A stretch of 64,000 nucleotides of DNA, from positions 124,001 to 188,000 of the forward strand of contig NZ_BSTD01000006.1 of the NCBI RefSeq assembly GCF_030269325.1. The letters run 5' to 3'. A program made the translations under genes and the position numbers. Numbering within the stretch: position 1 is the stretch's first letter; the number at the start of each line of letters is the position of its first letter. A model generated the notes under the pieces. The model was not told the DNA's origin. It saw nothing but the letters and a program-made list of their open reading frames with translations, and made no database searches. Of the stretch, positions 16,850 to 25,055 are shown piece by piece. The DNA comes from Amycolatopsis sp. NBRC 101858. Lineage in GTDB: Bacteria; Actinomycetota; Actinomycetes; Mycobacteriales; Pseudonocardiaceae.

Positions 16850-18000
16850 TACGCGCGCAGGTAGCCCGCGAACCGCTCGTCGACCTCCTCGGACGTCAGG
16901 CCGAAGTCCGCGAGGCTGTACTTGTGCACCGGTTTCCGCTCCCCCGAACGGCTTTCCGTGTGGAGTGCGGTCATCGCCGCCCGCGCGTTGTCAGAGAACG
17001 TCAGTCCGAAGTGGTCGTACACAGTGGACACCGTGCCGATCGGGTCGGCGACGAAGTCCTCGTAGCGCACGTCGCAGAACTGGGCCGCGTCGTACCGGGC
17101 GCGAGCCGCGTGGAACTCGTCGGCACCGCGGGCCCACAGGTCGAGCTGGGACTTGCCGATCACCTCGCCCCGGAACTTCGTCGACCAGCCGTCGGCGGCC
17201 TTCTCGGCGAGGCTGCACATCGAGCCCATGATCGTGCGCGGCGCGCGGTGGGTCTGGATCACCAGCGCGTCCGGGTACGCCGCCATCAGCGCGTCCAGGG
17301 CGAAGAGGTGACTCGGGTTCTTGAGTACCCACCGCTTGCCCGCGTCCGGCAGCCCGATCAGCTGCAGGTTGCGCCGGTGCCGGGCGTAGGCGTCCGTCCA
17401 GTCCTGCTTCGCCAGCCAGCGCGAGTAGCGCGGCACGTGCGCGAGGCATTCGAACGACAGCGAGCGCATCGACTGGCGCAGCAGCTGCCAGCACTCCTCC
17501 ACCTGGTCCGCGGACATGTGGTGGACACCCATGAACTCCGGGTGCTCGACGTGGTGACGCTCGTAGCCGGCCTGGATCCCCTGGTACACCGGGTTGTCCG
17601 CCCAGGTCTCCCGCGGCGGCCGCGGCTGCGGGACCTCGGCGAGCCAGACCTCGAGGCCTTGGTGCCCCGGGTCTTCGGCGAGCAGCCGGTGCAGCGCGGT
17701 GGTGCCGGTGCGGGGCAGGCCGGTGACGAAAATCGGCCGCCGGACCGGGACGTCGGCCGAAGCGGGGTGCTGCTTCCAGCCCGCCTCGCTGAGCAGCCGG
17801 GCGACGAGCGCGCCGCGCAGCATCGCGCGGTGCACCTTGTTGCCGAACGGCGTGAGGTCCTCGTCGGCCTCGTACGCCTCCAGCAGCACGCGCAGCCCTT
17901 CGAGGTACTCGTCGCCGCCGAAGTCGCCGAGCCCGGTGAGCTTCGTGGCCGACGCGTGCAGGTCCTCGACGGTGCCGACGTCTTCGCGGCCGGGGAGCAT
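16843..18000 (-). CDS. Sulfotransferase family protein (Rv3529c-like)
   Basis: A 385-residue protein. The PAPS 5'-phosphosulfate loop is PIFVTGLPRTGTTALHRLL (GLPRTGTT at 94-101) and the 3'-phosphate site is in DALVIQTHRAPRTIMGSMCSL (around 255-275). This is the actinobacterial sulfotransferase type with an N-terminal helical extension, close in size to M. tuberculosis Rv3529c (384 residues as I recall). The ATG at 18000 has AGGAGG in front. It is the last gene of a four-gene operon, 8 bases after the SDR stop. It would move sulfate from PAPS to an unknown, probably lipid-like acceptor; the PAPS-making cysD-cysNC genes lie divergently at the head of the same operon. Confidence 0.82.
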   Translation of the reverse strand: MLPGREDVGTVEDLHASATKLTGLGDFGGDEYLEGLRVLLEAYEADEDLTPFGNKVHRAMLRGALVARLLSEAGWKQHPASADVPVRRPIFVTGLPRTGTTALHRLLAEDPGHQGLEVWLAEVPQPRPPRETWADNPVYQGIQAGYERHHVEHPEFMGVHHMSADQVEECWQLLRQSMRSLSFECLAHVPRYSRWLAKQDWTDAYARHRRNLQLIGLPDAGKRWVLKNPSHLFALDALMAAYPDALVIQTHRAPRTIMGSMCSLAEKAADGWSTKFRGEVIGKSQLDLWARGADEFHAARARYDAAQFCDVRYEDFVADPIGTVSTVYDHFGLTFSDNARAAMTALHTESRSGERKPVHKYSLADFGLTSEEVDERFAGYLRAYY

Positions 18001-18008
18001 GGATCCTC

Positions 18009-18797
18009 CTAGTGGTGGTACTCGCCGCCGTTGACGTCGAGGCACTGCCCGGTGATCGCGCGCGCCATCGGTGAGGCGAGGAACACCACCGCGTCGGCGA
18101 TCTCGTCGGGCTCCGGCAGCTTCCGCAGGTCTATTGTGGACGCTGTTTCGGCGTAGACCTCTTCGGGCGTGATGCCGCGTTCCTTGGCGAGGTAGTTGAA
18201 GTACCACTTGAGGTTCGGTGCCCAGATGTAGCCGGGCGCGACCGTGTTGACCCGGACGCCGTCCGGCCCGAGTTCGCTCGCGAGGCTCTGCGAGAGCGAC
18301 AGCAGCGCCGACTTCGCCATCTTGTACGCGCCGAACGTGCGCCGCGAATGCCGCAGCACCGCCGAGTTGATCATCACCAGCGAGCCCTTGCTCTCCTTGA
18401 GCGCGGGCAGGAACAGCCGGGTCAGCCGGAGCACGGAGATCCCCGCGGTCTCGAAGCCCTTGCGGACGGCGTCGAGGTCCACAGTGGCCAGATCGGTCAG
18501 CGGCGGGACGGCGAAGGCGTTGTGCACCAACGCGTCCACCCGGCCGAACGCCTCGACCGCCTCGCTCACCAGGTTCGCCGACGAGTCCTCGTCGTCGATG
18601 TCGGTCCGGACCGCGACGGCGCGCCGCCCGAGGTCCGTGACCTCCTTCGCGACCTCCGTCAGGCGTGACTCCGTGCGCGCGGCGAGCACCACGTCCGCTC
18701 CGGCCATGGCGCTGCGCACGGCGATCGACCGGCCGAGCCCCGGGCCGATCCCGGAGACCACGACCACCTTGCCCTGCAACAGGTTCTCCACGCTCAC
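18009..18797 (-). CDS. Short-chain dehydrogenase/reductase (Rv3530c-like)
   Basis: A 262-residue classical SDR. The cofactor loop is SGIGPGLGRS (15-24); the catalytic residues are Ser145 (VMINSAV), Tyr158 and Lys162 (AYKMAKSAL); VNTVAPGYIW follows as usual. The GTG at 18797 overlaps the DUF1214-like stop by four bases (GTGA), so an upstream extension is rejected. It would oxidise or reduce an alcohol/ketone on the operon's substrate. The order NTF2-like, DUF1214-like, SDR, sulfotransferase suggests stepwise processing of one hydrophobic substrate (inference). Confidence 0.87.
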   Translation of the reverse strand: MSVENLLQGKVVVVSGIGPGLGRSIAVRSAMAGADVVLAARTESRLTEVAKEVTDLGRRAVAVRTDIDDEDSSANLVSEAVEAFGRVDALVHNAFAVPPLTDLATVDLDAVRKGFETAGISVLRLTRLFLPALKESKGSLVMINSAVLRHSRRTFGAYKMAKSALLSLSQSLASELGPDGVRVNTVAPGYIWAPNLKWYFNYLAKERGITPEEVYAETASTIDLRKLPEPDEIADAVVFLASPMARAITGQCLDVNGGEYHH

Positions 18798-19984
18798 CCC
18801 AGCATCCGGGCGGCGACGGCGTCCTGCCGGGCCGCGATCCGCGCCGACCACTCGGCCGGCGTCACGCGTGCTTCCTCGTGGTAGGGCAGCCGGTCGGGCA
18901 GCTCGTCCACCTTGACGATCTCGACGACCGGGCCGTCATCCGGGCCGAGGTCCCGCGCGAGCCGCTGCCAGCGGATCTGGACGTACCCGCGGTCGTGCCC
19001 GGTGCGCTCCAGCCAGTTCGCCACGCCGGGGTCGCGCTCGCTGATGACGAACCGGATCTTGCCGTCCGGGTCGACCCGCGCCTGGTCGGCGGTGAGGCTC
19101 GTCTGGTGGTTGATGTAGTCGAGCGAGATGTACCAGAGACTGCCGAGCTGGATGCCCTGGTACGGCGCGTCGGCACAGCGGGGCACGGTGACGACCATCG
19201 CCTCTTCGTCGCCGAGCTCGTAGTGCCCGGCCGAAGAGAACTGCGTGGTCAGCCCGCCCGGCGTCGAGCGCGGCTCGGTCATCGTGTTCACCGGCAGGTT
19301 GTCGTAGAACCACTTCGGGAAGGCCAGGAACGTCTTGAGCCGGCTCAGCAGGATCTTGCCGGTGACGCCGTAGCGCTTGGCCATCGCCGAGCGGTCCGGC
19401 ACCGGCGGCGCCTGGCCCGCCGTGTCGACGCACTGGATGCGGATCTCGCCGCGCTTCTCGGTCGCCCAGTCGCTGTGGACCTCGCGGACGACGAGCATCG
19501 AGGAACCCTCGCCGAGGACGAAGTAGTTCGGCCCCGGGTCTTCGCGGGCCGGGCCGAAGCGCAGCTCGAACCGGCCGTCTTCGCCGATTTCGATCGCGCG
19601 GTCGTCGAACGCGGCGAGGCTGTCGGGCACAACGACCGGCGAATAGTCGCCGTTGAGGATCTGGAAGCTCAGGTCGGCGGTGGTCCCCCGGACGCCGGTG
19701 ACCAGGTACTCGCGGTCGGCGCGGATGTTCGCGTTGAAGTACAGCGTGTCCGGGTTGTCCAGGCCCATCTTCGTGTACGGCCCGGTGGACGCGGTGAAGT
19801 ACGGGAAGTCGCGCTGGTAGGCCCAGGCCATCTGCAGCGACGCGCGGATGCTCCCGGCGAGGTAGTCGTAGCCCTCGAGCAGACCCAGCTCGGTCTGCGC
19901 CGGCGGGGCCGCGGCGATCAGCTTCTCGGCTTCGGCGATGGCGTCGGCGAGCGACCCGGTCAACGAGAACTCGTTCTCGATCAT
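18794..19984 (-). CDS. DUF1214-like protein (Rv3531c-like)
   Basis: A 396-residue soluble protein of unknown function. Conspicuous stretches are YTKMGLDNPDTLYFNANI (around 75-92), a beta-rich part with LSFQILNGDYSPVVVPDSL and PNYFVLGEGSSMLVVREV, and the C-terminal YGVTGKILLSRLK. Length, order and operon place fit M. tuberculosis Rv3531c, next to Rv3530c and Rv3529c, and I think the C-terminal part belongs to DUF1214. Both ends overlap neighbours by four bases (18794-18797 and 19981-19984), so it is tightly coupled to the NTF2-like and SDR genes. The function is not known and I do not assign one. Confidence 0.6.
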   Translation of the reverse strand: MIENEFSLTGSLADAIAEAEKLIAAAPPAQTELGLLEGYDYLAGSIRASLQMAWAYQRDFPYFTASTGPYTKMGLDNPDTLYFNANIRADREYLVTGVRGTTADLSFQILNGDYSPVVVPDSLAAFDDRAIEIGEDGRFELRFGPAREDPGPNYFVLGEGSSMLVVREVHSDWATEKRGEIRIQCVDTAGQAPPVPDRSAMAKRYGVTGKILLSRLKTFLAFPKWFYDNLPVNTMTEPRSTPGGLTTQFSSAGHYELGDEEAMVVTVPRCADAPYQGIQLGSLWYISLDYINHQTSLTADQARVDPDGKIRFVISERDPGVANWLERTGHDRGYVQIRWQRLARDLGPDDGPVVEIVKVDELPDRLPYHEEARVTPAEWSARIAARQDAVAARMLG

Positions 19985-20460
19985 GCCGGCACGGCCCAGC
20001 GGTTCGCGAGCAGCCGGAAGCCCGGGTTGTCCGCCCACGAGAGCATCGACTCGTAGGTCCGGACGTACCCGATGTGCGTCATCCGCCACGCGCCGTCGGC
20101 CTCGCGGCGGTAGGTGTCCTCGTAGAACGCGGCACCCTCGATGATCACCTTGTGCTCGGGCACGATGACCTTGTCGGTGAACGACCACCGCCCGGTCGCG
20201 GTGTCGCCGTCGACCTCGATCTCGGGCTGACCTGCGTGGTGCACGGTGATGATGCCGTTGCCGAGGCTCTCGGTCAGGAACGCGACGATGGCGTCCCGCC
20301 CTTCGAAGTGCTTCCCGTCCTCGCCGGTCGCGCGGGTCCCGTAGTCGGCCGTGGCGTCGGCGGTGAAGGTGTCGGCCACCTCGTCCCACTGCTTCAGGTC
20401 GACCGCGCGGAGGTAGCGGTACTTCAGCCGGCGGATCTCTTCGAGTACGACCAGGTCCAT
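19981..20460 (-). CDS. NTF2/SnoaL-like protein heading the sulfotransferase operon
   Basis: A 159-residue protein with the SnoaL-like start EEIRRLKYRYLRAVDLKQWDEVADTF, then ADYGTRATGEDGKHFEGRDAIVAFL, and TVHHAGQPEIEVDGDTATGRW. Members of this branch occur in steroid and aromatic catabolic clusters and may be isomerase- or dehydratase-like; the exact activity is unknown. The ATG at 20460 is the first start of the operon and lies 33 bases from the KstR-like palindrome. Its stop overlaps the next start (ATGA). Confidence 0.8.
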   Translation of the reverse strand: MDLVVLEEIRRLKYRYLRAVDLKQWDEVADTFTADATADYGTRATGEDGKHFEGRDAIVAFLTESLGNGIITVHHAGQPEIEVDGDTATGRWSFTDKVIVPEHKVIIEGAAFYEDTYRREADGAWRMTHIGYVRTYESMLSWADNPGFRLLANRWAVPA

Positions 20461-20493
20461 GCCCCCAGGGTCTCGCACCGCTTGACCGATGAC

Positions 20494-20507
20494 AAGAACA
20501 TGTTCTA
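20494..20507. promoter_or_regulatory. KstR-like operator in the shared cysD / sulfotransferase-operon promoter
   Basis: On the plus strand AAGAACATGTTCTA, on the minus strand TAGAACATGTTCTT. The core AGAACATGTTCT (20495-20506) is a perfect 12-base palindrome. The mycobacterial KstR site is TnnAACnnGTTnnA as I recall; this matches all fixed positions but one outer base. It lies 34 bases from the operon start and 11 bases from the cysD start, so binding could affect both. Confidence 0.65.
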
Positions 20508-20517
20508 CTTTTTTCCG

Positions 20518-21432
20518 GTGTCCGTGACCTCGTACGAGCTCTCGCACCTGGCCGCGCTCGAAGCGGAGGCCGTGCACGTCTTCCGTGAGGTCGCGGCGAC
20601 CTTCGAACGCCCGGTGCTGCTGTTTTCCGGCGGCAAGGACTCCGTGGTGATGCTGCACGCCGCCGCCAAGGCGTTCTGGCCCGCGCCGCTCCCCTTCCCG
20701 GTGCTGCACGTCGACACCGGCCACAACTTCGACGAGGTGCTGCGCTTCCGCGACGAGACCGTCGCCGCGTTGAACCTCCGGCTGGAGGTGGCGAGCGTCC
20801 AGGACGACCTCGACGCCGGCCGCGTCGTCGAGGACACCGGCCCGGGCGCCAGCCGCAACCGGCTGCAGACGGTCACGCTGCTGCGGGCGATCCGCGAAGG
20901 CGGCTTCGACGCCGTGTTCGGCGGCGCCCGCCGCGACGAGGAGAAGGCCCGCGCGAAGGAGCGCGTCTTCAGCTTCCGCGACGAGCACGGCCAGTGGGAT
21001 CCCCGGGCGCAGCGCCCGGAGCTGTGGAACCTCTACAACGGGCGGCACCGGCGCGGCGAGCACATCCGGGTCTTCCCGCTGTCGAACTGGACCGAGCTGG
21101 ACATCTGGCAGTACATCCGCGACGAGCGGATCGCCCTGCCGCCGTTGTACTACGCGCACCGGCGCCCGGTGGTCCAGCGCGACGGCATGCTGCTGGCGGC
21201 GACCCGGTTCCTGTCCCTTGTGGACGGCGAGACGCCGTACGAGGCGACCGTGCGCTTCCGGACGGTCGGCGACGCGACCTGCACCGGGTGCGTCGAGTCG
21301 TCGGCAGCGACACCGTCCGAAGTGGTCGCCGAGGTGGCCGCCACCCGCGTCACCGAACGCGGTGCGACGCGGGCGGACGACCGGATTTCCGAAGCAGGCA
21401 TGGAAGACCGCAAGCGGGAAGGCTACTTCTGA
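20518..21432 (+). CDS. cysD: Sulfate adenylyltransferase subunit 2
   Basis: A 304-residue PP-loop ATP pyrophosphatase with FSGGKDSVVMLHAA near residue 40, FGGARRDEEKARAKERVFSFRDE, and the C-terminal TCTGCVESSA and AGMEDRKREGYF that mark CysD. It forms adenosine phosphosulfate from sulfate and ATP together with the CysN GTPase. A GTG at 20518 (or 20524) fits the length of mycobacterial CysD better than an ATG at 20500 that lies inside the palindrome. No good ribosome site is visible, so the transcript may be leaderless. Its stop overlaps the cysNC start (TGATG). Confidence 0.95.
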   Translation: MSVTSYELSHLAALEAEAVHVFREVAATFERPVLLFSGGKDSVVMLHAAAKAFWPAPLPFPVLHVDTGHNFDEVLRFRDETVAALNLRLEVASVQDDLDAGRVVEDTGPGASRNRLQTVTLLRAIREGGFDAVFGGARRDEEKARAKERVFSFRDEHGQWDPRAQRPELWNLYNGRHRRGEHIRVFPLSNWTELDIWQYIRDERIALPPLYYAHRRPVVQRDGMLLAATRFLSLVDGETPYEATVRFRTVGDATCTGCVESSAATPSEVVAEVAATRVTERGATRADDRISEAGMEDRKREGYF

Positions 21433-23240
21433 TGCAGCTGCTGCGGATCGCCACGGCGGGCAGCGTGGACGACGGCAAGTCCACGCTGATCGGCCGGCTG
21501 CTGTTCGATTCGAAGGCGATCTTCACCGACCAGCTCGCCGCCGTCGAACGCGCCAGCCGGGAACGCGGCGAGGACTACCCGGACCTCGCGCTGCTCACCG
21601 ACGGCCTGCGCGCCGAACGCGAGCAGGGCATCACCATCGACGTCGCGCACCGCTACTTCGCCACGCCCAAGCGGAAGTTCATCATCGCGGACACACCGGG
21701 GCACCTGCAGTACACGCGGAACATGGTGACCGGCGCGTCGACGGCCGACCTGGCGCTGGTGCTGGTCGACGCGCGCAAGGGCGTGAGGGAGCAGTCGCGA
21801 AGGCATGCGTTCCTCGCGTCCCTGCTGGGCATCGGACACCTCGTGGTGTGCGTCAACAAGATGGACCTCGTCGACTGGTCGCAAGAGCGGTTCGACGAGA
21901 TCCGCGAGGACTTCCGCCGGTTCGCGATGAAGCTGGACATCGCCGACCTGACGTTCGTGCCGGTCTCGGCGCTGCACGGCGACAACGTCGTCCACCGCAG
22001 CGCGAGCATGCCGTGGTACGAAGGGACTTCGCTGCTGCACCAGCTGGAGGAGGTGCACGTCGCGTCCGACCGCAACCTGATCGACGCGCGGTTCCCGGTG
22101 CAGTACGTGATCCGCCGGTCGGACTTCCGCGGCTACGCGGGCACCATCGCCGGCGGGGTGTTCAAGCCGGGTGACGAGGTCGTGGCGCTGCCGTCGGGGT
22201 TCACCTCGAAGGTGCGCGCGGTGTGGGGCCCCGGCGGGACACGGCTGTCCGAGGCGTTCACCGGGCAGGCGGTGGCGGTCGAGCTGGCCGACGACCTCGA
22301 CCTCGGCCGCGGGGCGATGCTGTGCCGGCCCGGCAACCGCGCGGAGTCCGCCCGCGAGGTGGACGCGCTGGTCTGCTGGTTCTCCGAGCGCGCGTCCTTG
22401 ACGCCGGGTTCTTCGTACGTCGTCCGGCACACGACCACCGAGACACGCGGGTCGGTGGAGCGGCTGGAGTACCGCCTCGACGTGACGACGCTGCACCGCG
22501 ACTCCGCGGAATCGTTGTCCTTGAACGACATCGGCCGCATCCGGCTGCGCACGCGCGCGCCGCTGCTGTTCGACCCGTACCGCCGCAACCGCGCCACGGG
22601 CGGGTTCCTGCTGGTGGACGAGCACACGGGCGACACGGTCGCGGCGGGCATGATCACCGGCGCGCCGGTGTCCCCGGTCGTCTGGCACACGGCGGCGGTC
22701 CGCCGGGAGGACCGGCCGACCCGCGGCGCGACGGTGTGGCTGACCGGGCTGTCGGCGTCGGGCAAGTCGTCGGTGGCGGTGGAGCTGGAGCGCCGCCTGG
22801 TGGCGGCGGGCCGTCCGGCGTACCTCCTGGACGGCGACAACCTGCGCCACGGGCTGAACGCCGGTTTGGGGTTCAGCCCGGAGGACCGCGCGGAGAACGT
22901 CCGGCGGGTGGCCGAGGTGGCGCGCCTGTTCGCGGACGCGGGCGTGGTCGCGATCGCCTCGCTGATCAGCCCGTACGAGCAGGACCGTGCCTCGGCACGG
23001 GCGGTCTCCGGGGACCTGCCGTTCGTGGAGGTCTTCGTGGACACGCCCCTGGAGGTGTGCGAGGCGCGCGACCCGAAGGGGATGTACGCGAAGGCGCGGG
23101 CGGGCGAGATCCGGGGGTTCACCGGGATCGACGCGCCGTACGAGCGCCCGTCGTCGCCGGACCTGGTGCTGCGCCCGGCCGACGGCGACCCCGCCACGAT
23201 GGCCGCGGCGATCGAGGCGCTGCTCGAAGGTCTCGACTGA
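21432..23240 (+). CDS. cysNC: Bifunctional sulfate adenylyltransferase subunit 1 / APS kinase
   Basis: A 602-residue fusion as in mycobacterial CysNC. The N-terminal GTPase has GSVDDGKST near residue 10, DTPGHLQYTRNM and NKMD. Beta-barrel domains follow to about 420. The APS kinase has P-loop GLSASGKSS (about 438-446), LLDGDNLRHGLN and the FTGIDAPYE loop. It drives adenylyl transfer with GTP hydrolysis and then phosphorylates APS to PAPS, the sulfate donor. All key motifs of both halves are intact. No sulfite-reduction gene follows, so PAPS here may serve sulfation as well as cysteine synthesis. Confidence 0.96.
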   Translation: MQLLRIATAGSVDDGKSTLIGRLLFDSKAIFTDQLAAVERASRERGEDYPDLALLTDGLRAEREQGITIDVAHRYFATPKRKFIIADTPGHLQYTRNMVTGASTADLALVLVDARKGVREQSRRHAFLASLLGIGHLVVCVNKMDLVDWSQERFDEIREDFRRFAMKLDIADLTFVPVSALHGDNVVHRSASMPWYEGTSLLHQLEEVHVASDRNLIDARFPVQYVIRRSDFRGYAGTIAGGVFKPGDEVVALPSGFTSKVRAVWGPGGTRLSEAFTGQAVAVELADDLDLGRGAMLCRPGNRAESAREVDALVCWFSERASLTPGSSYVVRHTTTETRGSVERLEYRLDVTTLHRDSAESLSLNDIGRIRLRTRAPLLFDPYRRNRATGGFLLVDEHTGDTVAAGMITGAPVSPVVWHTAAVRREDRPTRGATVWLTGLSASGKSSVAVELERRLVAAGRPAYLLDGDNLRHGLNAGLGFSPEDRAENVRRVAEVARLFADAGVVAIASLISPYEQDRASARAVSGDLPFVEVFVDTPLEVCEARDPKGMYAKARAGEIRGFTGIDAPYERPSSPDLVLRPADGDPATMAAAIEALLEGLD

Positions 23241-23246
23241 CGAGAT

Positions 23247-23270
23247 CGGCTCGATGCATGATCGAGACCG
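23247..23270 (+). terminator. Small hairpin after cysNC
   Basis: CGG-CTCGAT, loop GCATG, ATCGAG, one unpaired A, CCG. The stem has nine pairs with one bulge and begins 7 bases past the cysNC stop. A weak terminator candidate without a U-tract. Confidence 0.4.
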
Positions 23271-23301
23271 CGTGAAGGTGATCAAACGTTAGATTGCCGG
23301 C

Positions 23302-23877
23302 ATGCGCTTTCTCGGGGGGATCCTCGCTGCCTGCCTGCTGACCGGTGTCGCCGCGTGTTCGGGCGGCACGCCGGCGGCGGCACCGCCGCCGTCGACGTCG
23401 AAGCCGCCGTCCAGCACGGTGAGCAAGCCGACCACGACGGCTCCGACCTTCACGCCGGCGGCCTCGCCGGCGGCCGTGACCGCGGCCTGCCCGTTCCTCA
23501 ACGCCGACGAGATCATGCAGGCGCTCGACCACGGGCTCGCCGGCGGATCGGCCGAGAGCGACCCGGTGCAGACCGGTGCCGGGAAGGCCTACGCCTGCGA
23601 CTACGGCGGCGGGCAGACGGGAAGCCTTTACGTCGCCGTGGATTCCACCTCGCCCGCGCAGTTCCTCGCCCGGTCGAAAAAGGACTGTGCGAACGTGGTG
23701 CCGCTGCCCGGGATCGGTGAAGCCGCGATGCACTGCGACAAGAAGGACGTCGGCCTGGAGATCGCCGTCGCCAAGCACAGTCACGGCCAGGTGCGGACCG
23801 CGACCCTGTTCCTGGGCTCGTCGGGCAGTGAAGACAGCTACACCAAGATCGCGAAGCTGCTGGCCGGCCGGCTCTGA
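23302..23877 (+). CDS. DUF3558-like lipoprotein
   Basis: A 191-residue lipoprotein with lipobox GVAAC (Cys19) and a long Pro/Ser/Thr/Ala-rich linker (about 22-60). The folded domain begins TAACPFLNADEIMQAL, contains paired cysteines (YACDYGG, KKDCANVV, MHCDKKD), and ends DSYTKIAKLLAGRL. The CPFL opening and the overall form resemble actinobacterial DUF3558 lipoproteins, which have no known function. It sits on the outer face of the membrane. Confidence 0.7.
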   Translation: MRFLGGILAACLLTGVAACSGGTPAAAPPPSTSKPPSSTVSKPTTTAPTFTPAASPAAVTAACPFLNADEIMQALDHGLAGGSAESDPVQTGAGKAYACDYGGGQTGSLYVAVDSTSPAQFLARSKKDCANVVPLPGIGEAAMHCDKKDVGLEIAVAKHSHGQVRTATLFLGSSGSEDSYTKIAKLLAGRL

Positions 23878-23935
23878 AACCGGTCAGTGTCCGGAAGCGG
23901 CCAATCCGCCGGGCCTGCTGTTCGGGCTGGGACTG

Positions 23936-24343
23936 GTGGCGCTCGGCCTGTTCGGCTCCGGGGAGCCCAGCGGCAAGGTGCTGTGCGGCAGCGAGGAGAT
24001 GCGGCCGGGGCAGACCTGCGACCGGACCCAGTACGGGCAGACGACCAGCGAGACCTACGAACAGAAGCGCCAGGATTCGATCGACACCGCGAACACCTTC
24101 AAGAACGGCGGCCGCTGGGTCACGTTCGGGATCGGCGCGGGGATCGGGGCCCTGTGCGGGTGGCGGCTGGTCGTCGCGGTCCGGCGCCGGGCCGGGCCCG
24201 CGCAGCAGCCCGGTTTCGCTCCGCCGCCGGGGTACGCGCCGCAGGGATTCCCGCAGCAGCAGCCGGGATTCGCCCCGCCACAGGGGTTTCGGCAACCTCC
24301 GCCACCGGGGTACCAGCCGCCGCGCGGGCCGTACCAGCAGTAG
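23936..24343 (+). CDS. Small membrane protein with Pro/Gln-rich tail, start uncertain
   Basis: From a GTG at 23936 the frame gives 135 residues: a short hydrophobic N-terminus, an external loop LCGSEEMRPGQTCDRTQYG whose two cysteines could form a disulfide, a helical stretch (YEQKRQDSIDTANTF), a membrane segment WVTFGIGAGIGALCGWRLVVAV, and a cytoplasmic tail of FAPPPGYAPQGF-like repeats. Hydrophobic residues continue upstream in frame to about 23909 (PPGLLFGLGLVALGL) with no ATG or GTG, so the annotated start probably cuts the first helix; a start lost to mutation or a non-standard codon is possible. Loops with M-x-PG-x-x-C occur in many actinobacterial membrane proteins of unknown role. Confidence 0.55.
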   Translation: MALGLFGSGEPSGKVLCGSEEMRPGQTCDRTQYGQTTSETYEQKRQDSIDTANTFKNGGRWVTFGIGAGIGALCGWRLVVAVRRRAGPAQQPGFAPPPGYAPQGFPQQQPGFAPPQGFRQPPPPGYQPPRGPYQQ

Positions 24344-24346
24344 TGC

Positions 24347-25051
24347 CTACTCGGCTTCCAGCACGAAGAACAGGAACGCCGGGAAGGTGTCGAGCAGCTC
24401 GAAGTCGCCGGGGAACAGCTCCCGCGCCGCCGGTGCCGGGCGCGGTTCGTGGATGACGGCGATCCGGAAACCGGCCGCGGTGAAGGCGTCGGTCATCGCG
24501 TGCAGCGGCTTGTTCCAGAAGGTCATCCGGGCGGTCCCGCCGGGCATCGGGAACTCGTCGGTCCAGGTGTAGGCGGCGAAGTAGTCGGGCCGCGGTCCCT
24601 CGTGGCGGTGCGTGACGTTGACCATCATCGGGTGGTTGACCGAGGCGATCAGGCGGCCACCGGGCTTGAGCACGCGGCGCAGCTCCTCAAGCGGCACCGT
24701 CCAGTCCCGCAGGTAGTGGAGCACGAGCGAGGCGACGACGTCGTCGAAGGCGGCGTCGGGAAAGGGCAACGGCCCGGCGAGGTCGGCGACGCGCAGATCG
24801 GCGCCGTCCCCGAGCCGCCGCCGGGCGTGCTCGAGCATCCCGGCGCTCTGGTCGAACCCGGACACGACCGCACCCTTGTCACGCAACGCGGCGAAGAGCG
24901 GCCCGGACCCGCACCCCACGTCGAGCACGCGGCGCCCGGCCACGTCCCCGGCCAGCGCCAGCGCGGCGGGCCGCTCGTAGTGGGCGTTCATCAGGCTGGT
25001 CTCGTTCTCGGCCGCGTAGGCCCCGGCGAAGCTGTCGTAGTCGGCGGTCAT
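24347..25051 (-). CDS. Class I SAM-dependent methyltransferase
   Basis: A 234-residue Methyltransf_11-like protein. The SAM-binding motif I is VLDVGCGSGPLF (42-53), with the acidic strand VSGFDQSAGMLE and motif IV FDDVVASLVLHYL followed by LEELRRVLKPGGRLIASVNHP. The C-terminal half is short and variable, so the methyl acceptor is unknown. It is transcribed towards the small membrane protein gene, 3 bases from its stop. Confidence 0.87.
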   Translation of the reverse strand: MTADYDSFAGAYAAENETSLMNAHYERPAALALAGDVAGRRVLDVGCGSGPLFAALRDKGAVVSGFDQSAGMLEHARRRLGDGADLRVADLAGPLPFPDAAFDDVVASLVLHYLRDWTVPLEELRRVLKPGGRLIASVNHPMMVNVTHRHEGPRPDYFAAYTWTDEFPMPGGTARMTFWNKPLHAMTDAFTAAGFRIAVIHEPRPAPAARELFPGDFELLDTFPAFLFFVLEAE

Positions 25052-25055
25052 CTTT

